The notes: generated by a model not told the origin, from the sequence alone. Positions 30,068 through 39,867 are shown, counted from the stretch's first letter. The stretch is DNA of 64,000 nucleotides from Actinomadura violacea (GCF_017573465.1 NZ_JAGEPF010000004.1:124001-188000); one strand, 5' to 3'. Numbers and translations are program-made.

Positions 30068-30784
30068 TCAGCGCGCCGCCAGCGCCGGGAAGTCGAACAC
30101 GCGGGCGTCGCCGCCCGGCCCCCCGCCCGGCCCGCCGGCCCCGCCGGTCCCGCCGCTCTCGCCGCCGGGGCCGCCCGCCGGGGCGAGCGCCGCCCGGTCG
30201 GTGAGGATGTGGCCGCGGAACACCGCGCCCTTGGCGGTGACCTTCACGGCCTGGAACGCCTCCGGGCGCAGCGCGCAGAACCCGGTGCGGACGACGTCGT
30301 CGAACAGCGAGTCCGAGACCACGTAGGCCAGGTCGCGCTCGGGGTCGCTGGCCAGCAGGCGGCGCAGCGGCCCCGCGTCCAGCAGCCGCTGGACGACGAT
30401 GGGCGCGTCGCCCGCGGGCCCGAACGGCCCGGCGGTCAGCGTGCCGTGGTGCAGCGACAGCCGCACCCGTAGCCGGAACCGGGCGCCCGCCTCGAGCGCG
30501 GCCCGGTTGGTCTCGCGCAGCGCGCCCGCGAGCCCGATGACGAAGTCGCCCGCCACCGGCGCGGGGTCGATCCCGTCCGGCAGCGTGGCCAGCTCGCCGT
30601 CGCCGCCGACCTGCTTGCCCCAGCGGGCCCGGTCGAGGCCGACGCCGCGCGCGGCGCGGTCCAGCGCGTCCGACAGCTGGCGCTGCGCGAGCAGCTGCTC
30701 GCTGGTGTCGCGCTTGCTGTACCCCTGGATGTCCACCGCCATCAGCAGGCGGTAGTGCAGCGGGTGCCGTTCGTTCCCTTCCAC
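30068..30784 (-). CDS. Nucleotide-cyclase-like domain protein
   Basis: 238 residues. The core resembles a class III cyclase homology domain: RLLMAVDIQGYSKRDT carries the first metal Asp (about 18), and VGGDGELATLP resembles the second Gly-Asp motif. Later segments (PIVVQRLLDAGPLRRLL, RTGFCALRPEAFQAVKV) match the actinobacterial cyclase-like family rather than well-studied adenylate cyclases. A low-complexity Gly-rich stretch (about 205-225) precedes FDFPALAAR. The GTG at 30784 is chosen; a TTG at 30817 would add 11 residues. It may make or sense a nucleotide signal, but substrate-specifying residues cannot be assigned. Confidence 0.75.
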   Translation of the reverse strand: MEGNERHPLHYRLLMAVDIQGYSKRDTSEQLLAQRQLSDALDRAARGVGLDRARWGKQVGGDGELATLPDGIDPAPVAGDFVIGLAGALRETNRAALEAGARFRLRVRLSLHHGTLTAGPFGPAGDAPIVVQRLLDAGPLRRLLASDPERDLAYVVSDSLFDDVVRTGFCALRPEAFQAVKVTAKGAVFRGHILTDRAALAPAGGPGGESGGTGGAGGPGGGPGGDARVFDFPALAAR

Positions 30785-31190
30785 TCCGAATCCGCCCCTC
30801 GTCCTCCGAGCAAACAAAGGGCCGGTTGCCCCGCATTCGCTCCACTGTGGAGTGAGTGTTGCCTGATGGAGGATCGCCGCGGTCGTCCGGTGTCAAAGGG
30901 GGGTCGTGCGTCGTCTCCTCCGCTCTCGTGTGACGTCTCTTCGCGGCCACTTGGACGGGACGGCGGCGCCCTCGGCGCCCTCAAGTAAGTAATACCTAGC
31001 GAACCAGGTAGGGCGCTACCGGAATAACCGCCGCGAAAGCGGCGCGTGCCCGGCGGGCCCGATGCCGTTTCCGGTCCCGCTTGAACCGGCCGTCGCCCCC
31101 GTCGCGTACTGCCTCCCGACGCGACACCCGGCGCACCCGCGCACCGTCCCGTGCGCCGCGTCCCCGCCCCCGCACCCGCCGGAGAGCACG
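30785..31190. promoter_or_regulatory. 406-bp divergent region with nested dyads and a candidate ECF promoter
   Basis: This region separates the cyclase-like gene from the ECF sigma gene. It holds CTCCAC-TGTGGAG near 30841, GGCGCC-CTC-GGCGCC (30965-30979), TACCT/AGGTA (30993-31010) and GGTAG-GGCG-CTACC (31007-31020). GGAATAACC (31021-31029) lies 15 nt before CGTG (31045), which fits an ECF -35/-10 pair, so the sigma factor may control itself. A CGCCGC-GAAA-GCGGCG dyad fills the spacer. No convincing gene is seen here. Confidence 0.42.
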
Positions 31191-31796
31191 ATGGCCAACA
31201 GATCGTCCACCGCAGCGCCGTCCCGCGCCCGCCCGCCCGCCGCGGCCGGCCCGTGGAGCTGGTTCCGCGGCCCGCGGCCCGCCGGCGCGGTCGACGACCA
31301 GGTGATCGTGACCGAGCTGTACCGGGTGTACGGCCGGCCGCTGCTGTCGTTCGTGCTGCGGCTCACCGGCGGCGACCGGCACTGGGCCGAGGACGTGGTG
31401 CAGGAGACGATGATCCGCGCCTGGCGCAGCGCGCACCAGCTCGATGAGAACGCCGCGTCGCTGCTGCCGTGGCTGGCGACCGTCGCGCGCCGGATCGTGA
31501 TCGACGACCAGCGCCGCAAGAACGCCCGCCCGCAGGAGGCGGGCGAGGGGCCGCTGGAGAACATGCGCGTCCCCGACGGGCTGGAGGATCTGCTGCGCTC
31601 GGTCGTCGTCTCCGAGGCGCTGCTCGCGCTGTCGCCCGCGCACCGCGAGGTCCTCAACGAGACCTTCTTCCGGGACCGGTCGGTGAACGAGGCCGCCCGG
31701 CGCCTCGGCATCCCGGTCGGGACCGTGAAGTCGCGCGTCTACTACGCGCTGCGGGCGCTGCGGGTCGCCCTGGAGGAGAGGGGCGTGACGCCATGA
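31191..31796 (+). CDS. ECF RNA polymerase sigma factor
   Basis: 201 residues. A ~40-residue Ala/Pro-rich N-terminal extension precedes region 2 (LYRVYGRPLLSFVLRLTGGDRHWAEDVVQETMIRAW) and region 4 (LSPAHREVLNETFFRDRSVNEAARRLGIPVGTVKSRVYYALRAL). GGAGAG stands 5 nt before the ATG. It overlaps a zinc anti-sigma factor by 4 bp, the standard ECF arrangement. Its stimulus is not evident; the pairing recalls mycobacterial SigL/RslA or SigK-type modules. Confidence 0.93.
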   Translation: MANRSSTAAPSRARPPAAAGPWSWFRGPRPAGAVDDQVIVTELYRVYGRPLLSFVLRLTGGDRHWAEDVVQETMIRAWRSAHQLDENAASLLPWLATVARRIVIDDQRRKNARPQEAGEGPLENMRVPDGLEDLLRSVVVSEALLALSPAHREVLNETFFRDRSVNEAARRLGIPVGTVKSRVYYALRALRVALEERGVTP

Positions 31797-32515
31797 CCGC
31801 GCCCGCCGCGCACGTCGACGTCGGCGCCTACGCCCTCGGCCTGCTGGAGGAGCCGGACCGGCGCGCGTTCGAGGCGCACCTGTCGGCCTGCCTGCCCTGC
31901 CACGAGGAACTGGCGGCGCTCAGCGGCGTCGCCGCGACGCTGGACGGCATCGGCCCGATCGCCGAGGCGCCCGGCGGCCTGCCCGAGCCGGCGCCGGTCC
32001 CCGAGCTGCTGCACCGGCGCATCCGGCGCGAGCGCCGCGGCCGCGCGGCGCGGGCGCTGGCGGGCGCCGCCGCGGGGCTCGTCCTGCTGGCCGGGGCGCT
32101 CGGCGGCGGGTACGCCGTCGGCGCCGACAAGCCCCCCGCCCGCGCCGCGGCGGGCGGCGGCGACGGGACGGCGGCGCTGCTGCGCGACGGGCGCCGGGTG
32201 AGCGCGTCGGACGCGGGGACGGGCGCGTCCGGGACCGTCGCGATGCAGGGCACCCCCTGGGGCAGCCGGGTCGCGCTGCAGCTCGGCAAGGTCCGCGGGC
32301 CGCTGGAATGCGAGCTGGTCGCGGTGGACGGCGCGGGCCGCGCGCACACCGTCGCGGGCTGGTCCGTGCCCGCCAAGGGGTACGGGCTGCCGGGGTCGCC
32401 GCAGCCGCGGCTGACCGTGCAGGGCGGCGCCGCGGTCAAGCCCGCCGACATCAGCCGGTTCGAGGTCCGCACGCTCGGCCCCCGAGGGCGGACGCTGCTC
32501 ACCGTCCCCGCCTGA
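31793..32515 (+). CDS. Membrane zinc-binding anti-sigma factor
   Basis: 240 residues. An N-terminal anti-sigma domain has the zinc motif His-X3-Cys-X2-Cys (HLSACLPC, His29, Cys33, Cys36). One membrane helix (about 85-105, AGAAAGLVLLAGALGGGYAVG) leads to an extracytoplasmic beta-rich domain. It should hold the preceding ECF sigma factor inactive at the membrane until a redox or envelope signal frees it. ATGA overlap with the sigma gene. Confidence 0.92.
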   Translation: MTAPAAHVDVGAYALGLLEEPDRRAFEAHLSACLPCHEELAALSGVAATLDGIGPIAEAPGGLPEPAPVPELLHRRIRRERRGRAARALAGAAAGLVLLAGALGGGYAVGADKPPARAAAGGGDGTAALLRDGRRVSASDAGTGASGTVAMQGTPWGSRVALQLGKVRGPLECELVAVDGAGRAHTVAGWSVPAKGYGLPGSPQPRLTVQGGAAVKPADISRFEVRTLGPRGRTLLTVPA

Positions 32516-32570
32516 CCGGGAGGTCAGGGCGTGACGGGGACCACGGAGGCGCGTCCAATAGGCTGGTCGG

Positions 32571-33275
32571 ATGAGCAGGACCCGACCGTCGCCCGGCCCG
32601 CGGCTGATGCTGCCCGGCCTCCGCGACGTCTACGCGGCGTTCGTCCGGGAGGCGGACGCGCTGCCCGCGCTGCCCGGCGCGCTGCAGGCCGAGGTGTGGA
32701 CGTCCGCGCAGCTCGGGACGCTGGAGGCCGCCGCCCCGCACGAGGCGGGCCGGCGCGCGGCGCTCGGCGACCTGATCATGTCGCTGCGGGCGGCGGCGAC
32801 GCCCGGCGCCCGCGCGTTCCTGCGCGCGCTCGCCGCGATCGGCCCGGCCGTCGGCCGCACCGCCGCGGGCAAGGCGGCGGACGCGCTGCGCGATCTCCCC
32901 GAGGCGCCCTGGACGGGCATGCTGGGCCGGGTCGTCCCCGGTCAGGCGTGGCTGATCCAGGAGGGCCCGCTCGACGGCGACCGCCTGGTCTGCGAGTTCC
33001 GCTACGAGGGCGCGGGCACGGCGGGCATGCACGCCCTCGCCGTCCGGCTGTCCTACGGCGACTCCCCCATCGAGGTCGTGATCGCCGGCGACGTCCCGGC
33101 GCTGATGACGGCGGCGCGGCAGGCGATGCAAGCCGAGCTGTGCGTCGTCCAGCCCTACGACGGCGCCGCCGTGGGCGAGCGGCTCCGCGCCGCGTTGAAC
33201 GGCACGGAACCGCTGCCTGAGGCGTGCTATCCGGCGCTGGCGCTGGCCCGCCACCGCGCCGGACTCCTCCCCTAG
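32571..33275 (+). CDS. Conserved-looking hypothetical protein
   Basis: 234 residues without a domain I can name. The N-terminal half is helical and Ala-rich (LRDVYAAFVREADALPALPGAL). The C-terminal half has hydrophobic strands (GQAWLIQEGPLDGDRLVCEFRYEG, HALAVRLSYGDSPIEVVI). No signal peptide or membrane helix. TAGGCT (32559-32564) sits 6 nt before the ATG and there is no Shine-Dalgarno, suggesting a leaderless transcript. Its stop overlaps the convergent ABC permease stop in a shared CTAG. Confidence 0.72.
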   Translation: MSRTRPSPGPRLMLPGLRDVYAAFVREADALPALPGALQAEVWTSAQLGTLEAAAPHEAGRRAALGDLIMSLRAAATPGARAFLRALAAIGPAVGRTAAGKAADALRDLPEAPWTGMLGRVVPGQAWLIQEGPLDGDRLVCEFRYEGAGTAGMHALAVRLSYGDSPIEVVIAGDVPALMTAARQAMQAELCVVQPYDGAAVGERLRAALNGTEPLPEACYPALALARHRAGLLP

Positions 33276-34107
33276 CGACCGAGGGCGCGGTGGCGGCGGA
33301 CGGCCAGCGGGAAGAACACCGCGGTGATCACCAGCGGCCACGCGACCGCGAGCAGGACGCTGTGCCCGGCCGCCCATGAGCCGCTCGCCAGCGCCGTCCG
33401 GGACGGGTCGCCGAACAGGCCGCGGCACGCGGTGACGGTCGCCGACATCGGGTTCCACTCGGCGGCGGCGCCCAGCCAGCCCGGCATGGTGCTCGGCGCG
33501 ACGAGCGCGCTGGACAGGAACCCGACCGGCCACACCAGGATCTGGATCATCATGACCGACTCGGGGCCCTTGGCGACCAGGCCGAGGTAGACCCCGACCC
33601 AGATCAGCGCGAACCGCAGGAGCAGCAGCAGGCCGAGGCCCGCGAGCGCCGCGCCCGCCCCGCCGTGCACGCGCCAGCCGATCAGCACGCCGCACAGCGC
33701 CATGACGGCGAGGACGAGCAGCGAGTCGACCAGGTCGGCGGCGCCGCGGCCGACGACGACGGCCGACGGCGCCATCGGCATCGCGCGGAACCGGTCCGCG
33801 ACGCCCCGGGCGGCGTCGACGGCGATCGCGGTGAAGGTGCTCTCGACGCCGAACACCATCGTCATGGCGAACATGCCGGGGACGATGAACGCCCGGTAGT
33901 CCCCGCCGGGGACCTCCATCTGGCCGCCGAACAGGTAGCCCATCATCAGCACGACCATCACCGGGAACAGCAGGTTCATCGCCAGCTGCTCGGGGCGCCG
34001 CACCCAGTGGGTGAGGGCGCGCAGCGTGAGCGTCCAGCCGTCGGCGGCGGCCCAGCGCAGCCGCCCGAGCGGGGTGCGCGGCAGCTGCGGGACATGCGGG
34101 ACCACGG

Positions 34108-34111
<4 letters not shown>
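33272..34111 (-). CDS. ABC-2-type exporter permease (DrrB-like)
   Basis: 279 residues with about six membrane helices, of the ABC-2/DrrB family (WVRRPEQLAMNLLFPVMVVLMMGYLFGG, YRAFIVPGMFAM, GVADRFRAMPMAPSAVVVGR). It pairs with the ATPase encoded just upstream, whose stop it overlaps by 4 bp (GTGA). It likely exports a drug or hydrophobic natural product. Its stop shares CTAG with the convergent gene. Confidence 0.9.
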
Positions 34112-35145
<1,034 letters not shown>

Positions 35146-35159
35146 GGGTCTCCCGAAAC

Positions 35160-35176
35160 TCCGTACGCAATACGGA
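35160..35176. promoter_or_regulatory. Candidate TetR operator TCCGTA-CGCAA-TACGGA
   Basis: Perfect 6-bp inverted repeat with a 5-bp spacer in the 94-bp divergent region between the exporter ATPase and the TetR gene. A second, weaker dyad around GTAC-GTC-GTAC (35200-35210) lies closer to tetR. Two such sites suit shared control of both genes. Confidence 0.6.
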
Positions 35177-35239
35177 TTAACCATCGCGGAGACTATAACG
35201 TACGTCGTACAGAGTTTCATCCCTGGGAGGATGGCGAAC

Positions 35240-36004
35240 GTGACGACCGAGTACAGCGGGGACGGCGACCCCCGGCGCAGCCTGGAACTGCTGTGGGGCG
35301 TGCCGGACCGGCCCAAGCGCGGCCCCAAGCCCAAGCTCACCGCCGAGCGGATCGTCCGGACCGCGATCGCCGTCGCCGACGCCGAGGGGCTGGACGCGCT
35401 GTCCATGCGCCGCATCGCCGACGAGCTCGGCGTCGCACCGATGTCGATCTACACCTACGTCCCCGGCAAGGCCGAGCTGATCGACGTCATGCTCGACCGC
35501 GCGATGGCCGAGCTCACCCCCGCCGACGGCGCCGCGGGCGGCTGGCGGGCCCGGCTCGAGCACATCGCCCGCGACAACTGGGACCTGTACCACCGCCACC
35601 CGTGGCTGCTGCACGTCGCCGCCGTCCGCCCGCCGATGGGGCCCGCCGTGTTCGGCAAGTACGAGTTCGAACTGCGCGCCGTCGACGGCATCGGCCTCAC
35701 CGACCTGGAGATGGACTCGGTCGTCGCGCTCGTCACCGGCTTCGCCGAGAGCTCGGCGCGCGTCTCGGTCAACGCCGCCGAGGCCGAGCGGCGCAGCGGC
35801 ATGACCGACGCGCAGTGGTGGGAGGCCGTCGCGCCGCTGCTGGAGGAGATCGACACCGGCGGGGAGGACTACCCGCTCAGCAACCGCGTCGGCACCGCCG
35901 CCGGCAAGGAGTACAACGCCGCCGTCGGCCCCGCGCACGCCTTCGAGTTCGGCCTCGCCCGCATCCTCGACGGCATCGAGGTCCTCGTCGCCTCCCGCGC
36001 CTGA
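35240..36004 (+). CDS. TetR-family regulator of the adjacent ABC exporter
   Basis: 254 residues. The HTH is AIAVADAEGLDALSMRRIADELGVAPMSIYTYVPGKAEL, followed by a TetR_C-type ligand domain (WRARLEHIARDNWDLYHRHPWLLHVAAVRPPMGP). The GTG at 35240 is chosen because GGGAGG (35225-35230) sits 9 nt before it and directly abuts the ATG at 35231. Divergence from the exporter genes and the dyads between them imply it represses both. Confidence 0.88.
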   Translation: MTTEYSGDGDPRRSLELLWGVPDRPKRGPKPKLTAERIVRTAIAVADAEGLDALSMRRIADELGVAPMSIYTYVPGKAELIDVMLDRAMAELTPADGAAGGWRARLEHIARDNWDLYHRHPWLLHVAAVRPPMGPAVFGKYEFELRAVDGIGLTDLEMDSVVALVTGFAESSARVSVNAAEAERRSGMTDAQWWEAVAPLLEEIDTGGEDYPLSNRVGTAAGKEYNAAVGPAHAFEFGLARILDGIEVLVASRA

Positions 36005-36007
36005 ACA

Positions 36008-36071
36008 CGTTCACTTGCGGCGTGTCGTCCTCATCCGGGCCGTCTTGAGGACGACACGCCGCAACTCAACG
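36008..36071. repeat. 64-bp dispersed hairpin element, copy A (bidirectional terminator-like)
   Basis: 26-nt arms (36008-36033 and 36046-36071) pair with only two mismatches around a 12-nt loop; the core is TTGCGGCGTGTCGTCC. It starts 4 nt after the tetR stop and ends 3 nt before the hrpB stop, filling the convergent gap. A copy with 58 of 64 identical bases lies at 46690-46753 in another convergent gap. Shared sequence, not just shape, marks it as a dispersed repeat. Confidence 0.85.
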
Positions 36072-36073
36072 GA

Positions 36074-38602
36074 CTAGCGGCGGGGGTTGGTGCGGCGGGT
36101 GGCGGCCGCCGTCGTCGGGTCCTCCGGCCAGGGGTGCCTGGGGTAGCGGCCGCGCAGCTCCGCCCGGACGGCCTTGTAGCCCTCGCGCCAGAACGTCGCG
36201 AGGTCGGCGGTGACGGCCGCCGGACGGCCCGCCGGCGACAGCAGGTGCACCACGAGCGGCACCCGCCCGCCCGCGAGCCGGGGCGCCGCGTCCCAGCCGA
36301 ACAGCTCCTGCAGCTTCACCGCCAGCACCGGCCGCTCCCCGCCGTAGTCCACCCGGACCCGCGAGCCCGACGGCACCTCGATCCGCTCCGGTGCGTACTC
36401 CTCCAGCCGCGACGCCGCCTCCCACGGCAGCAGGCCGCGCAGCATCGCCGCCACGTCGACCCGCCGCAGGTCCGACCGGCGCCGCGCGCCCGCCAGCCAC
36501 TCCGGCGCGCGCTCCAGCAGCGCCGCGTCGCCGACCGCGGGCCACGGCTCCCCCAGCGCGCCGTGCAGGAACGCCAGCCGCTCCCGCAGCGCGGCGGCCG
36601 CGGGCGTCCAGTTCAGCAGCCCGAGGCCCTCGGCGCGGATCCCGTCCAGCAGCGCGGCCCGCACCAGGTCCGGGCCGGGGTCGCGCAGCGGCCGGGCGTC
36701 CAGCTCGATCGCGCCGAGCCGCTCGACGCGGCGCGCCACCACGTCGCCGTCGCGCCAGGCGACCTCGTCCGCCGTCTCCAGCAGCGGCGCGGCGGCGGAC
36801 CGCGCCGCGTCCTCGTCGATCACGACGGCCTGCCGGACCCGCGCCGACGCCGACCCCGCCGGGCGGTCCGCCGCCGCCACGGCCAGCCACTGCGCCCGCG
36901 CCCCGGCGAGGGCCGACCCGTCGGCGAGCACGCCGCCGGTCCCGGACGCCATCAGGTACCCGCCGCCGCCCGGCCGCGCCCGCGCCACCCGCTCCGGGAA
37001 CGCCAGCGCCACCACGGTGCCCGCCACCAGGTCGTCGCCGCCCCGCGCGGGCTCGGCGTCCCGGGCGCCGGCGGCGGTGAGGGCCTTGGCGAGGCGGCGG
37101 GTCTCGTCGCGCCAGCGGGCGGCGTGCGCGTCGGCGGGACGGGACTGGCGGCGCAGGGCGCGCCAGGCGGCGGTCAGGTCGTCGCCCGCGGCCCGGGGCG
37201 GCGGCTCGGACAGCAGCGCGACGATCTGCGCGGCGTCGCGCGCGCCGACCGCGCGGGCGCCGTCGAGGAGCGCGCGGGCCAGCCGGGGGTGCAGGCCGAC
37301 GCCCGCCAGCCGGCGCCCCCGCGGCGTCACCCGGCCGTCGCGGACGGCGCCGAGCGCGTGCAGGACGGCGCGCGCGGCGTCCATCGCGGCGGGCGGCGGC
37401 GGGTCCGGCAGGGCGAGGCCGGCCGCGTCCGGCTCGCCCCAGCAGGCCGCCTGGAGCGCGAAGCCGGTGAGGTCGGCGAGCTCGATCTCCGGGCGCGGCC
37501 GCGCGGGCAGCCGGTCGTGCTCGGCCTGCGTCCAGCACCGGTAGACGGTGCCGGGCGCCTCGCGTCCGGCGCGGCCGGCGCGCTGCTCGGCGGTGGCGCG
37601 GGACGCGCGGACGGTGGTGAGCGCGCCGAGCCCGCGGGCGTGGTCGGTGCGGGGCTCGCGGGCCAGGCCGGCGTCCACGACGACCCGCACGCCGGGGACG
37701 GTGAGGCTGGACTCGGCGACGGAGGTCGCGAGGACGACGCGGCGCCCGGTCGCGGGTGCGAGGACGGCGTCCTGCACCGCCGGCGGCGCCTGCCCGTGCA
37801 CCTGCAGCACCTCGGCGGGGACGCCGGCGAGCTGCCCGGCGACGCGGGAGATCTCCCCCACGCCGGGCAGGAAGCACAGCACGTCGCCGTCGCGTTCGGC
37901 GAGCGCGCGGCGGACGGTCGCGGCGACGTGCGCGAGCAGCGCCGGGTCGACCCGCATGCCGTGCGGCGGCGGGACGGGACGCGGCGGCGGCGCCCACACC
38001 GTCTCGACGGGGTGCAGCGCCGCCTCCGTCTCCACCACCGGCACGGGGCCGCCGTCGCCGCCGAGCAGGCGGGCCCAGGGCCCGGTGTCGGCGGTGGCGG
38101 ACGCGGCGACCAGCCGCAGGTCGGGGCGGAGCGTCGCGCGGACGTCCAGCAGGAACGCCAGCGCGGTGTCGGCGTCGAGGTGCCGCTCGTGGCATTCGTC
38201 GAGGATGACCGTGCCGACGCCGCCGAGCTCGGGATCGTCCTGGAGGCGCTGGAGCAGCACCCCGGTGGTGACGACGTCGACGCGCGAGCCTGGGCGGGAC
38301 TCGCCGCGGACGGTGACGCCGACGCTCTGCCCGGCGCGCTCGCCGAGCAGCCAGGCCATGCGGCGGGCGGCGGCGCGCGCGGCGAGGCGCCGGGGTTCCA
38401 GCACGAGGAGCTTGCCGTCCGGGGCCGGGGCGGGGGCCGGGCCGGTGGTGAGGGCGAGGCCGGCCAGCGCGAGCGGGACGAGGGTGGTCTTGCCGGTGCC
38501 GGGCGGCGCGGCGAGGACGGCGGCGCCGCGGGCGGCCAGCGCGGCGCGCAGTCCGGGGACGGCGTGGCGGACGGGCAGGTCCTCGGCGGCGCTGATGTGC
38601 AT
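36074..38602 (-). CDS. hrpB: ATP-dependent RNA helicase HrpB
   Basis: 842 residues of the DEAH/DExH HrpB family. Walker A is APPGTGKTT (about 31-39), motif II is DECH (135-138), motif III is SATAD, and motif VI is in RATAEQRAGRAGR. The HrpB C-terminal domain follows, ending near residue 820 in HPWPEDP. It unwinds RNA; its physiological role is poorly defined even in E. coli. Length is normal for the family. Single-gene transcript. Confidence 0.92.
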   Translation of the reverse strand: MHISAAEDLPVRHAVPGLRAALAARGAAVLAAPPGTGKTTLVPLALAGLALTTGPAPAPAPDGKLLVLEPRRLAARAAARRMAWLLGERAGQSVGVTVRGESRPGSRVDVVTTGVLLQRLQDDPELGGVGTVILDECHERHLDADTALAFLLDVRATLRPDLRLVAASATADTGPWARLLGGDGGPVPVVETEAALHPVETVWAPPPRPVPPPHGMRVDPALLAHVAATVRRALAERDGDVLCFLPGVGEISRVAGQLAGVPAEVLQVHGQAPPAVQDAVLAPATGRRVVLATSVAESSLTVPGVRVVVDAGLAREPRTDHARGLGALTTVRASRATAEQRAGRAGREAPGTVYRCWTQAEHDRLPARPRPEIELADLTGFALQAACWGEPDAAGLALPDPPPPAAMDAARAVLHALGAVRDGRVTPRGRRLAGVGLHPRLARALLDGARAVGARDAAQIVALLSEPPPRAAGDDLTAAWRALRRQSRPADAHAARWRDETRRLAKALTAAGARDAEPARGGDDLVAGTVVALAFPERVARARPGGGGYLMASGTGGVLADGSALAGARAQWLAVAAADRPAGSASARVRQAVVIDEDAARSAAAPLLETADEVAWRDGDVVARRVERLGAIELDARPLRDPGPDLVRAALLDGIRAEGLGLLNWTPAAAALRERLAFLHGALGEPWPAVGDAALLERAPEWLAGARRRSDLRRVDVAAMLRGLLPWEAASRLEEYAPERIEVPSGSRVRVDYGGERPVLAVKLQELFGWDAAPRLAGGRVPLVVHLLSPAGRPAAVTADLATFWREGYKAVRAELRGRYPRHPWPEDPTTAAATRRTNPRR

Positions 38603-38912
38603 CGGTCCAGTGTGGCGGCAGATGACGGTACCGGTGGCCGCGGGTGATCGTCCATGTGAGAAATGCCACCGCCGCCAAAGGCGCCCTGCGGGTTACGGTG
38701 ATAGTTGCATCGCGCATTTCATAATTCGCCAGGAACGCCCTAAAGGTCTTCCCCGGAATCGTCCCGGCAACCGCCGCGAAACACCAGGTAAGCAATGCCG
38801 CGGGCCGGGAAGTTGCTTTACCGTTTGGTTTCCCTCACCTCGCCGCGTGTGGCGGCAATCGGCCGCCTTTCGCCATAATGAGGCCGTCATCGCAGGTGCT
38901 GGAGGTTTGGGG
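38603..38912. other. 310-bp intergenic region, no gene seen
   Basis: Divergent upstream region of hrpB and the NERD-like gene, with noticeably more A+T than its surroundings (for example GTTACGGTGATAGTTGCATC near 38692). Short open frames here lack ribosome sites and typical codon bias. I see no repeat or RNA structure I can name. Confidence 0.5.
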
Positions 38913-39830
38913 ATGCTGGGCGAGTCCATCTATATCCGCGGGCGCGAGGCGTTCACCGGTGGTTCACCGCAGGCGGTTTACGAGGAGCTCTGGCAGCGCG
39001 GCCGAAAAGCCCGGTTGCGGACCCGCGCAATTCTGGCGGTTGCGGCACTGGTGTTGTGCGGGATGCTGGTGAACGCTGTTTTCGGCGTCGTGGCGGCGGT
39101 CCTGCTCGCGTCCGCGGACGCGCTGGTGCACTGGCGCCTTTACAACGCGTCCCGGGTGTGGCGGCGCGGGCTGCGCGGCGTCGCGCGGATGGACCGGACG
39201 CTGCGCCTCACGCTCGGCCGGCGCGGCCACCGGGTGCTGCACGGCCGGGTCGTGCCCGGGCACGAGACCGCGGACGAGCTGGTCGTCGGGCCCGGCGGCG
39301 TGTGGCTGGTGCACAACGAGGCATGGGCGCCGGACGCGGAGATCTCCCAGCACGGCGGCCGGCTGTTCATCAACGGCCGCACCCAGTCCAAGCTGGTGGG
39401 CGGGCTGACCGCGCGGGCCGCCGCCGCGGAGCGGCTGATCTCCGAGAAGTACGGCGCGCCGGTGACGGTGACGCCCATGCTGGCCGTGCACGGCGGCAAG
39501 CTGGAACGCGCGCCGTTCACCGCGGACGGGATCGTGTTCGCGCCGCCGCTGCGGCTGGTGCGCTGGATGCACCGCAACCCGACCGCCGAGCATTCCGCCG
39601 AGGAGGTCGAGGCGATCGCGCGGGCCGCGGTCCACGGCCTGCCGATCGGCGGGCGCATGATGACCGACGCTCCCCCGCCGCCGTCGCGGGTCGCCGCCGA
39701 GCCGCCCGCCGACGCCCCGCTGACCGCCGGCGCCGACCCGGCCGCGGGCCCGGTGACCGCCGACCCGGTGCCTGCGGAGGTCGCCGCCGGTGAGGCCGGT
39801 GGCGGCGACGCGGTCACCACGGCGGCCTGA
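38913..39830 (+). CDS. Membrane-anchored NERD-like (nuclease-related domain) protein
   Basis: 305 residues. Two close hydrophobic segments (about 38-70) precede a NERD-like region: ADELVVGPGGVWLVHNEAW, GGRLFINGRTQSKLVGGLTARAAAAERLI. The tail (about 250-305) is Pro/Ala-rich and disordered. In active NERD domains the strand after VGPGGV usually ends with Asp/Glu-X-Lys; here it is His-Asn-Glu, so nuclease activity is doubtful. GGAGG lies 7 nt before the ATG. Family call is moderate. Confidence 0.7.
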   Translation: MLGESIYIRGREAFTGGSPQAVYEELWQRGRKARLRTRAILAVAALVLCGMLVNAVFGVVAAVLLASADALVHWRLYNASRVWRRGLRGVARMDRTLRLTLGRRGHRVLHGRVVPGHETADELVVGPGGVWLVHNEAWAPDAEISQHGGRLFINGRTQSKLVGGLTARAAAAERLISEKYGAPVTVTPMLAVHGGKLERAPFTADGIVFAPPLRLVRWMHRNPTAEHSAEEVEAIARAAVHGLPIGGRMMTDAPPPPSRVAAEPPADAPLTAGADPAAGPVTADPVPAEVAAGEAGGGDAVTTAA

Positions 39831-39867
39831 CCCGCCTGCGCGGCGACGGGAACGAGGACCGATGACC

